Assembly: GCA_026119855.1 (NCBI GenBank)
Contig: JAOWBW010001821.1
Coordinates: 62,001-126,000 of the forward strand
Length of the DNA: 64,000 nucleotides
From: Campanula takesimana
Lineage: Eukaryota > Streptophyta > Magnoliopsida > Asterales > Campanulaceae
Reading direction: 5' to 3'
In this document: positions 53,941-62,702 of the stretch, in pieces
Position numbering within the stretch: the stretch's first letter is position 1
Layout of the letters: the number at the start of each line of letters is the position of its first letter
The notes under the pieces: generated by a model
Seen by the model: only the letters and a program-made list of their open reading frames with translations
What the model was told of the DNA's origin: nothing
The model's database searches: none
Program-made: the position numbers and the translations under genes

Positions 53941-55215
53941 AATCTGGGGCTAACCGGGGAAGTCAAAGAAATAAAAATTGGAAGCTTCATGCAAGGGGCT
54001 GATAGGGAACGATTGATCAGTTTGCTTAAAGAATTTGTTGATGTGTTTGCTTGGTCGTACGAAGATATGCCTGGGTTAGATCCAACAATTGTGGAGCACC
54101 GAATTCCTACATTTCCCGACGCCAAGCCGGTCAAGCAGAAACTCCGCAGAATCAAGCCACAGTGGGCCCTTCAGGTTAAAGAAGAGATCGAAAGGTTGCT
54201 GCAAGTAGGTTTCATCCGAGTTGTGGAATACCCCCAGTGGTTGTCCAACATGGTCACAGTCGAGAAGGCGAACGGCAAAGTACAGATATGTGTTGACTTC
54301 AGAGACCTTAACAAGGCTTGCCCGAAAGATGATTTCCTGTTGCCGAATATTGACATTTTGGTGGACTCAGTTGCAATGCACAAGGTAAAGTCGTTCGTTG
54401 ATGGAATGGCGGGTTACAATCAAATTAAGATGGCGGTAGAAGATCAAGAGAAAACTTCCTTCATCACCCCGTGGGGGACCTTCTGTTACGCAGTGATGCC
54501 TTTCGGCCTTAAAAATGCCGGAACTACTTACCAAAGAGGTGCTACAACTCTTTTCCATGACATGATCCATAAAGAGCTTGAAATCTACGTGGATGACATG
54601 ATTGTGCACTCCATTGAAGAAGACGTTCAGCATCTGGTCGACCTCTGAAAATTCTTTGAAAGGTTGCGGAAGTACCACATGAAGTTGAATCCTGCTAAAT
54701 GCACATTCGGTACCATCCGAGGCAAGGTCCTAGGTTTCTTGGTAACAGAAAGAGGGATTGAGATCGACCCCAACAAAATAAAGGCCATCTCAGAAATGCC
54801 GCAACCTCGGACTCAAAAGGAGGTGAAAGGTTTCTTGGGAAGAATTCAGTACATCAGCAGATTCATACGGCAGTTAACCATGATGTGTGAACCGCTCTTC
54901 AAGCTCTTAAAGAAGGACACCGATCGATCATGGGATGAAGAATTCCAGATTGCTTTCGAAAAGGTCAAAGAATACCTGACAAGCCCACCGGTCTTGGCCC
55001 CGCCTCATTATCACAAACCCTTGCGACTGTACCTAACCGTTACCGATACTGCGGTAGGAGCAATGCTTGCACAAGAAAAGGAAGACTCTTGGGTTGAAAA
55101 TGCAATCTATTTTGTTAGCCGAAAGCTACAAGGGAGCGAATTGAATTACCCAGCATTGGAAAAAGCTTGCACCGGTTTGGTTTGGGTCTCGCAGCGATTA
55201 AAAATTTATCTGTAA
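53941..55215 (+). pseudogene. pol: Reverse transcriptase and first RNase H (Tat copy 2)
   Basis: RT motifs in order: FAWSYEDMPGLDPTIVEH, WLSNMVTVEKANGKVQICVD, FRDLNKACPKDDFLLP, FCYAVMPFGLKNAG and the active site YVDD at 54586-54597. The thumb and connection follow (KGFLGRIQYISRFIRQ), then the gypsy RNase H (DTAVGAMLAQEKE, LNYPALEKACTGLVW). In-frame TGA at 54646-54648 and TAA at 55213-55215 are the only breaks. Length is normal for the family. Confidence 0.93.
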
Positions 55216-55780
55216 TCCTTGCTTGTTCAAATCATATATCGGATGGATCCCGTGAAGTACATCCTCGAAAGGCCAACCATGTCCAATCGAGTGGCTAAAT
55301 GGGCCTTTCTTTTAAGCGAATTTGATATGACTTACGCAATGCCTAAGTCTATTAAAGGAAGCATGATAGCAGACCAGCTTGCGGATTTGGCTCTTGATCT
55401 TGAGCCCGAACCAGAAGCTCAGTTTCCTGATGAAGGAATCTGCACCGTTGATTATTCGGAGAATAAATGGCAACTCTTCTTTGATAGGGCTGCCAACAAA
55501 AGGGGTTTCGGAATTGGAATCTTGCTCATTGATCCAAGTGATGCGCACATGACCATTGCTATCCGATTAGACTTCGACTGTTCGAATAACACAGCAGAGT
55601 ATGAGGCTTGCATCGCCGGCCTTGGAGAAGCATTAAATCGAGGGGTCAAAGAAATTGAAGTGTTCGGAGACTCCGCCTTAATCATCAATCAGGTTGAGGG
55701 GAAATGGAAGATCCTGGATCCAAGACTGCAGCAGTATCACATTCGACGGTAGCGCTCACAGAACGCTTCTCAGATATCTC
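55216..55780 (+). pseudogene. pol: Archaeal-type second RNase H (Tat copy 2)
   Basis: The linker DPVKYILERPTMSNRVAKWA precedes the domain. Catalytic Asp in WQLFFDRA, Glu in NNTAEYEACIAGL and Asp in VFGDSALIINQV are all present. The FFDGA glycine is Arg here. A frameshift near 55745 ends the frame. This extra RNase H marks the Tat lineage. Confidence 0.88.
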
Positions 55781-57197
55781 ATTTCATTACCTCCCAAGGG
55801 ACCGAAACAGATTCGCAGATGTGTTGGCTACCTTAGCCTCCATCATGGAATTCCCTGCTGATGTCATGGTAAAGCCATTTGTGGTCAGCAAGAGGTCAAT
55901 CCCAGCCTACTGCCTGGCAATTGACTTAGATAACGAAGAAAATGAAGAGCCATGGTACACAGATGTATGGAATGTGCTCAGGAATGGGATCTACCCTCCA
56001 GAAAAGGACAAAAGGGCAAGAATTGCAATGCGAAGATGGGCCTCCCAATTTGTGATTTCCGGAGATCAGTTGTACAAAAGGTACCATAACGGACAAAATT
56101 TGCTCAGTGTAGACATGTCTGAAGCGACTAGAGTCATGGATGAAGTCCATGGGGGACTGTGTGGACCCCAAATGAATGGGCACATACTCGCTAAGAAGAT
56201 AGTGAGGCAAGGGTACTACTGGACCACAATGGAAAAGGATTGTATGATGAAGGTGTGAACTTGTGATCAATGTCAGCGGTATGCTAGTCTGCAACATCTG
56301 CCGCCGCACGTTCTCTATCAATCAGCCGCTCCTTGGCTTTTCTCCACATGGGGGATAGATGTTATTGGTCAAGTCAAACCGAAGGGTTCGAGTGGGCAGA
56401 AATATGTGCTCGTGGCTATCGACTACTTCACCAAATGGGTTGAGGCCGCTGCTTAAAAAGTCTTGAATGCCAAGAAAGTGGCTGAGTTCATTCGTACCAA
56501 CATTTTCTACAGATACGAGGTCCCTTATGAGATGATCTCAGATAATGGAACTCACTTTGAAGGTGAAGTCAACCGATTGCTTGACGAATTCGGTGTGGTC
56601 AGACACAAGTCCTCCCCCTATCGACCTCAAGCCAATGGAGCGGTAGAAGCGGCAAACAAAACCCTTGAGAACATCATTAGAAAGATGGATATCACCGGAA
56701 AGGATTGGTCCGAGAAGCTACCTTTAGCCTTATGGGGATACCGCACATCTGTCCGGACACCGACTGGGGCTACTCCGTATTCACTCGTGTACGGCATGGA
56801 AGCAGTTCTCCCTATTGAGCTTGAAATCCCCTCCATGAGAGTGTTACTCGAGAACCAAGTGTCTGAAATCGATTGGCTACAAAGTCGCCATAAAGAGTTA
56901 GCATTGCTCGATGAGAAGCGGTTACTGGCCTTAGAGCACAACCGGGCATATCAACGCAGAATTGCCAGGGCCTTCAATAAGAAAGTTAAAGATCGTGATG
57001 TCAAAGTGGGAGATCTTGTTTTGCGAGAGAAGCCGCCAAGTTATGTCGACCCCCGAGGGAAATGGAAGTCTCCATGGTTGGGCCCCTACATTGTTAAGAA
57101 GATACAATCCAGTGGAGCCGTGTTTCTGCAAACTGAATTTGGAGAAGACCTCGTTCAGCCCTGCAACCTCAACAAGTTGAAGAAGTATTATACGTAG
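55704..57197 (+). pseudogene. pol: Integrase (Tat copy 2)
   Basis: The zinc-binding part VHGGLCGPQMNG has Gln where copy 1 has the second His, then TCDQCQR. Catalytic Asp in WGIDVIG (about 56358), Asp in ISDNGTHF (about 56541), Glu in NGAVEAANKTL (about 56646). C-terminal part LPLALWGYRTSVRTPTGATP and VGDLVLREK, ending at TAG 57195-57197. No chromodomain. TGA at 56256-56258 and TAA near 56454 interrupt it. It joins element DNA to the chromosome. Confidence 0.92.
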
Positions 57198-57238
57198 AAG
57201 ACGCAGAGTTTATGATTATTATTGAGTCTAAAAAAAAA

Positions 57239-57307
57239 GCGCAAAAAACAGCCCCACTAGAGGTGAAAACCCGAAAGGGCAGTTCTAGGTAAAAAAACAG
57301 GAGGCGC
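57239..57307 (+). other. GAAA-tetraloop stem-loop after pol (Tat copy 2)
   Basis: CTAGA (57257-57261) pairs with TCTAG (57284-57288) around CCC-GAAA-GGG (57270-57279). Near-identical to 4535-4603. Confidence 0.6.
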
Positions 57308-57331
57308 GCAAAAATTCAAAGTAATTGTGTT

Positions 57332-57381
57332 GAACTACGCTGACCTGAGCCTCTTAGTCCATTGTAAAAGAGGAACGTAGG
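57332..57381 (+). other. CTACG/CGTAG stem-loop (type I), copy 2
   Basis: GAACTACGCTGACCTGAG, CCTCTT...AAGAGG (6 bp, larger loop than copy 1), AACGTAGG. Followed by the same GGGTCCGGTCA as at 4670. Confidence 0.72.
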
Positions 57382-57554
57382 CAACCTTCGGGTCCGGTCA
57401 TTAATAATAGAAAAACTTTTTATTCCCCACGTTGAACTTGCAAACATTACATTCAAAAAGTAAAAACAAACACAACAAGCTTTGAAAAAAAAAAAAAAAA
57501 AACACATCTTGGCATGGCAACCAAGGATTAAGCGAAAATAACTGAAAATTCCAT

Positions 57555-58965
57555 TCAGGGACTGATGCGGTCGAACACGCTCTGGAAGGGACCCGAAGAG
57601 CTCTCTCCCCTTTTATTCACAGAGTCAGTTGCATCAGGCAGGGTAATCCGTGAAGCTGAACCCCGACCATTTCTGCGACGCCCAGACCGGTGACCGCTGC
57701 GGGGCTGATTCCCACCAATTTGATTCTAAAAGACAGTCGGACCGATTATCTGGGAATAGTAATCTCCAGAGAGAATTTCTGGACCTACAAGCTCCAATAC
57801 CAAAGCTGCAATGGTGGTAGTTTCTTCGACGGTCTGAGGGCCCAACCACTCAAGGTACTCCAAAGTGGGATCATAGAACGTGTCCCCTTCACTCCGGCGC
57901 CTGCCTCTGCCAGTGTGTGCACCATTCTTGTACCAAACCTCCTTTATCAAGTTGCAAATATTGGTATCCACGGGAAAGTTGTCTGTGATAGGGAGGTCAG
58001 AAAAAGGAATCTTTTGAACTTGTCCGAACTGACGAGTGACCCGTTGGCCTAAGTAAAAGGTGGTAGACCGAAGCCCGGCCAGCCAAACAAAGGAATGACC
58101 TGCACTAGTGATGGGATACCTGCTCAGAAGCCAATGCGGAGGCACCCACAAGATGTCTGCCGATCTGATTCTCCAAAAATGTCCGACCTACTCTTTAACA
58201 GTAGAGTAGTTCTGCCTGTTCAAACCTCACCTTGGAAGCATGGAAGGAATGTAGTCTGGGTCCGAAACCGGGCGAATGATCTTAAGATGCTCTTGGAGCC
58301 ATATCTGCAGCAGAATGGGGCTACCTGACGTAAAGGCATCACCCCTGGTGTAGTAACCATCCAACCCGTGCAAGGTTTCAGCCAAGAGGACAGTCACCAC
58401 ATTGCCGGCACCACACTTGCAAGAATCGACAATGTCTACCATCCTTGAGTCAATAAAGCCGTCGTAGGAAACGAAAACATTTCCGCGAAGAGGCACATGA
58501 CCAAGGCAAAGTCCCTACGGTCAGAGTACTCCAAGTTATGAGGGGCGGCCTCACCAAAAAGTCCGGGGAAGCAAGTGATGTCGAAATGGGTCCTGTGAAG
58601 AAGCCTCCTTGAGAATTCGAGATCAAAACCGAAAGTTTCAGTAAGCCACCGAGCAGGCGTCCTGCGGGAAGTGGGCACCATGGCCTCGCCGTGAGTTGTA
58701 TTCCCCGTAATGGCACAGATTTCCTCAAAAGTGGGACACATTTCGTCTTGGGTGAAATTGAACAAGTGGGTCCATGTTGACCAGAAAACGGAAGCACCTC
58801 GGATCATCTCCACTGAATGGGAAGCCTCCTCAAAGCGAAACGTAGCTTGAAATGATAGTTTTCCTCCAACGCCGCTCGTGCACTCTCTGGGTATGAATTC
58901 ACCCAACGGTTGAGTCCTACCTGATATTCCTCGGTACTAACCAGGGTTTGGCCAAGGTGAGCCAT
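57555..58965 (-). pseudogene. DUF7745-like antisense gene (Tat copy 2)
   Basis: ATG 58965 (MAHLGQTLVSTEEYQVGLN) to a stop at 57555-57557, about 470 residues if frames are joined (shifts near 58800, 58440, 58200 and 57730). Motifs: FWSTWTHLFNF, CPTFEEICAITGN, ETLHGLDGYYTRGDA, VPPHWLLSRYPI, TLEYLEWLGPQT. It is antisense to the element, 0.36 kb from the pol end, with its own promoter. Cellular function unknown. Copies 1 and 2 align over their whole length, so the gene was coding when the family spread. Confidence 0.72.
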
Positions 58966-59052
58966 TTAGGAAGGAAATGAGCTGAAAGATTCAAAGCAGG
59001 AGAGAAGGAGAAGATGTTTGGGATGAGAAATAAGAAAGGCTCCCCCTCCCCA

Positions 59053-59217
59053 TTTATAACCTCCCAAAAGCTGGCCTGGTCGTCAGTACTCGAAAAGGGG
59101 TGTCCCCCCGTGCCCCTTAGTCAAAGATAAGGTTCAAAAGTCTTGATTCCATGCAGAGTTGTCAGGAGGCCGTACGGCGGCTTTTGAGGCGGACGGCTAG
59201 GATTGAGCCGTACGACG
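59053..59217 (-). promoter_or_regulatory. Promoter of the antisense gene: TATA box and CCGTACGG array
   Basis: Minus-strand TATA (GTTATAAATG, 59053-59060) about 90 bp before the ATG. About 110 bp upstream of it are dyads CCGTACGG (59170), GGACGG (59191) and CCGTACGACGG (59208), about 20 bp apart. Copy 1 has one dyad only (6451). Confidence 0.65.
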
Positions 59218-59229
59218 GCTTTTATGAAA

Positions 59230-60048
59230 ATCAGATATTTTTCCTTTTCCGCATCCCTAGGCATTGAACCTCATCCCCTTTGTCAGATATTAGCAGCAGC
59301 CGCCCCTTTAAATCCGGGCTTTATTCATTGTTGGTCATAAATCGCGAATCGGTGTCATTTAGTAAAAGCGTTTAATCAAAAAAAAAAAAAAGAGTAATAA
59401 TAATAATAGTATTCTGATTTCAAAATGAAAGAAAGCTTTTGCTCGGTCAAAGGGTGATCCAATTTTTATGTGTGTGAATCATATCCGCCACTGCATGCAA
59501 AGCTAACTTGCAGGTCACAACAGGCAAAGTCGATCTTGTCATCTCTCCTGATACGCGAGAGACTTCAGACGAAGCTGAAACAACGCTGAGAGGCCACGCG
59601 AAGCGATGGTTCATTGCTTAATAAAGCACAAAAATCTCATCACACAACAATTCAAAAGCCGAAGGATTTGTACATAGCTCAGAATGCAGCGTATCCTTTG
59701 TTGAATGATTTTTTAAAATTGTCAATCTCTTTTGGTCTTCTCAAGATGCTGATTTGTACCCCCCGAGCTGCGCAAAGCGTCAGTTGTTGTTATCTTTTGG
59801 TCCTCTCTTAATGTTGAGTCGTACCTCCTTTTGAGTGGCGCGAAGCGCCCGACTGTTGATTGAATTGGTCCCCTTGATCTGATTGACGCGAAGCGCCCGA
59901 CTTTCGATAAGTCTTTGTTATTCCCTTTGGTAGCCTCCTGATTTTGAGACGTACCCCCTTTCTTGGATTGTACCTTGCGTCAATTCTTGAGCAATTGTTG
60001 ATTTTAGACCTTCTCTTTAATGTTGAGTCGGGTCTTCCCAGAACTACG
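59230..60048 (+). other. 3' non-coding region of Tat copy 2, truncated
   Basis: It shares ATTGAACCT and ATCGCGA blocks with copy 1, then has its own GCGAAGCGCCCGAC repeats (59840, 59890). It ends inside a type II stem-loop: GAACTACG at 60041 is followed by foreign sequence. The purine tract and 3' LTR are absent. Confidence 0.65.
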
Positions 60049-60371
60049 CCCGGAGTACGCGAGCTGGACGTCGACTTTAAACAATAACTCTAAAATACTG
60101 AAGGTAAAAATTCCATTTTATACCCCAAAAGATTTTAACACAAGGTTTGGAAAATCCAAGTTTAACAACATCATAAAACAACTAGTGTAAGCTCCACAAG
60201 CTCACACCCAAAATACAAAATATTACAAATCTTAATGACGTCATTATTGGTACAACTATCCCCAAGAAGGTTACACATTTATATAATGCAAACCGATCAA
60301 TTATGACATGCCCAAATATCTCAAACCTCTCGAGGTCCTCCTCGATCCGCAAATCCTAATCCTTTCCTCCT

Positions 60372-60430
60372 GGGGGGGGGGGGTTTAAGGAAAACAACAT
60401 TGAAAGGAAACGGGGTGAGATAAAATCTCA
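60372..60430 (-). other. C-tract plus TGAGAT/ATCTCA hairpin module
   Basis: On the transcript strand a 15-bp hairpin (TGAGATTTTATCTCA) is followed about 30 bp later by twelve C. The LARD LTRs have the same pair at 42878-42924 and 48127-48172. Confidence 0.6.
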
Positions 60431-61415
60431 GTAAATTACTAATGCAACTACATGACATGCTATTATGCAACATGCAATAATAATAACTTCTAACAATAGA
60501 AAATCTCATATAGCACATAGCACACAACAGATAACAAATAGCAGCGGAAATGAACAATTCACATGGATACTGAGCCAAGGTTTCCCAACTGATAGAACCA
60601 AATAAAGGTTGTTGCGCAGCTTCAGCAATCAACCCAATCAACATCTTCATAGTCGCATAAAAGCTGAAGAGAAAACCCACGGTACCGGAACCAATAATAA
60701 CGAGGGGGCGATGACACACAGTCAAAGCCCAAAACCATTAGCTATAATGCTCACAAAGGGGCTAGATCATCTCACATCCAAGGCCAATCTGGAGGAGGGC
60801 AATAATTGGGCAAAACAATGGTCAAGAATTATAATGGACTCAGCTCATTGCCACTATAATCTTTCGCATCGCCCGAAACACACAAATACCAGCTGGATTT
60901 TCAAGTAAAGGCTAAGTAATAAAATACTAGCACGATAAACAACTAATGATTCCAAAGTAGGGAACCATTCCACGTAAATCACCAAAAAGGTGTATCAATC
61001 CAACAATACATCAAAAGATGTTCCAACAATTCCAAGCCATAATCAAATTGGTTCCACACTAAATTGTTCACAAAGGAACTAAATTCAAACATTCAAATAA
61101 TCCATAATGGTCATTCAAGTCTACTAAAGTAATACCCAAAACCTAGACTAAGGATACAACCTAGTCCATAACAAACAAAAAGGGAGTTCTTGGACACAAC
61201 GGACCGATCATAAACGTTTTGTTTTATAGAACACCTACTGAAAACTCAACACAATCTAAACCTAAATCCCAACCGAATAAACCACCTCATCTCGTAGTAC
61301 ACTAAAATAGCTTTAAAACAATAGCTTACTTGACTAAAACGGAGTCCGGACGAAGAAATTATAGCCTTCGAAAGATTGGACAAGAAGCGAATAATTTTCA
61401 CAGAAAGGAAGGGGG

Positions 61416-61604
61416 TGCGCGCGCCTCCCACCAACAGGGTGCGCGCGCCTCCCTTAATCAGAAAGAAAGGCACCAACAGGGATACAAAGGGTGCGCGCGC
61501 CTCCCACACATAGGGTGCGCGCGCCTCCTATAAACAGAAGAAAAACGCACAAGGTGAGATGGAGGGGTGCGCGCGCCTCACCCCAATAGGATGCGCGCGC
61601 CTCC
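61416..61604. promoter_or_regulatory. Six TGCGCGCGCCTCC dyads, spacing 24/52/24/52/24
   Basis: The T of TGCGCGCGC falls at 61416, 61440, 61492, 61516, 61568 and 61592. Spacers between copies differ in sequence while distances are exact. A weak TATA (minus, CTATAATT near 61362) lies about 50 bp downstream. Confidence 0.75.
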
Positions 61605-62088
61605 AACCAAAATCAGCAAACCCAGAATTCTTCCTGGGTTCTTCTACCCGAATTTCAACCCCAAAATTCACCACTTCAACCCCAATCAACACCAACACTC
61701 CCAACTAGTTTACCCAAGTGCCAAAACAACTTCTAAGTCTAAAATAACTCATCTAGCAACATTTGGACAACCCTAACCAAGGAATGATTCAAACACCCAA
61801 ATTTCACAATACTATGAAGAATTTACAAATAGGTTCCAAATCAACCAAAGAAGCCATATATAACAACTAGAGCATCAATGGAGTTAAAGATGAGCATTTT
61901 TTAACATAAATGGGGGAAAAGCAACTTACCCGGATTTTCTCAAAGTTGACGGAATTCGAATATTCTTAGCCCTCTACGATCCTATCGACGATCTAAACAA
62001 GTTTCATTTTATGAGAAATGAGAAACAATGAGAGGAAAAGGACTAAAAAGAAGAGAGAAGGGAGAGGAAAAACTTACCTTCTTCAACC

Positions 62089-62091
<3 letters not shown>

Positions 62092-62137
<46 letters not shown>
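62092..62137. repeat. (GA)n microsatellite
   Basis: About 23 uninterrupted GA dinucleotides. Confidence 0.95.
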
Positions 62138-62139
<2 letters not shown>

Positions 62140-62462
62140 GCTGGGAAAGATGGTGAGGTGAAAAGTGAGGGAGGTGAGGGGAAAAGAGGGAGTAAGTAGG
62201 ATGATTTAAAGGATTTACACATAGACCCCCTCCCCTACACACTAACACAATAATCTTATACTCCCCACTAACATTTAAGACCCAACTCTCTACACTAGCA
62301 CGAATGATCCAAATAAAATACTAGGCACGAATATATCATGAAACACAAAATGCACACATAATTATTTAAATAATTAAATAATTTAAATAAATAAATAAGA
62401 ATTAAATAAACAATTAAATGTTTATCACTAAGAAAATAGGGACGGGTTTTCGGGTCGTTACA

Positions 62463-62477
62463 ATCTACCCTCCTTAA
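62463..62477 (-). other. Polypurine tract of the chromovirus-like element
   Basis: Minus strand AAGGAGGGTAGAT directly before TGTAACGACCCG. Confidence 0.7.
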
Positions 62478-62702
62478 AAAGAATTCGCCCGCGAATTCAC
62501 TTATGAAAATCATAACACACAGTCATATCGAGGCCATCAATTATCGAATCCCATATAACACTCATAACCCCAATCGAGTACCTATTAGACGATTCAGACA
62601 TAGTCTCCTTGACTCAATTAACCCTTAAATCATCAACATCATAAGTTTTATTCTTCATTATCCCAATAGTATCTCGAATTAATTCCACTACTAAAATTAT
62701 CT

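Larger units (their letters stand above)
37296..60048 (+). mobile_element. Tat/Ogre-type retrotransposon copy 2, interrupted by a LARD
   Basis: 5' LTR, tRNA-Arg-type primer site, leader structure, gag (split by the LARD), protease, RT, RNase H, second RNase H, integrase, antisense DUF7745-like gene and part of the 3' region. Without the 9.18-kb LARD and its duplicated TCAAC the element is about 13.6 kb as seen. The 3' LTR is missing: the sequence switches to a chromovirus LTR near 60048. About a dozen stops or frameshifts in gag-pol make it non-autonomous now. Confidence 0.92.
60049..62462 (-). repeat. LTR of the chromovirus-like element (about 2.4 kb)
   Basis: It carries six TGCGCGCGCCTCC dyads (61416-61604), a (GA)n run (62092-62137), a G12 tract (60372-60383) and TGAGATAAAATCTCA (60416-60430). 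The last two match the LARD LTR in relative position. Confidence 0.7.
60049..62702 (-). mobile_element. 3' end of a chromovirus-like (Del/Tekay-type) element
   Basis: Minus-strand order: short internal remnant (62702-62463) with TTCGCGGGCGAATTC and purine tract AAGGAGGGTAGAT, then the LTR starting TGTAACGACCCG at 62462. No coding sequence remains in the remnant. The far LTR end near 60049 lacks a clean TG and probably coincides with a rearranged junction. Confidence 0.7.
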
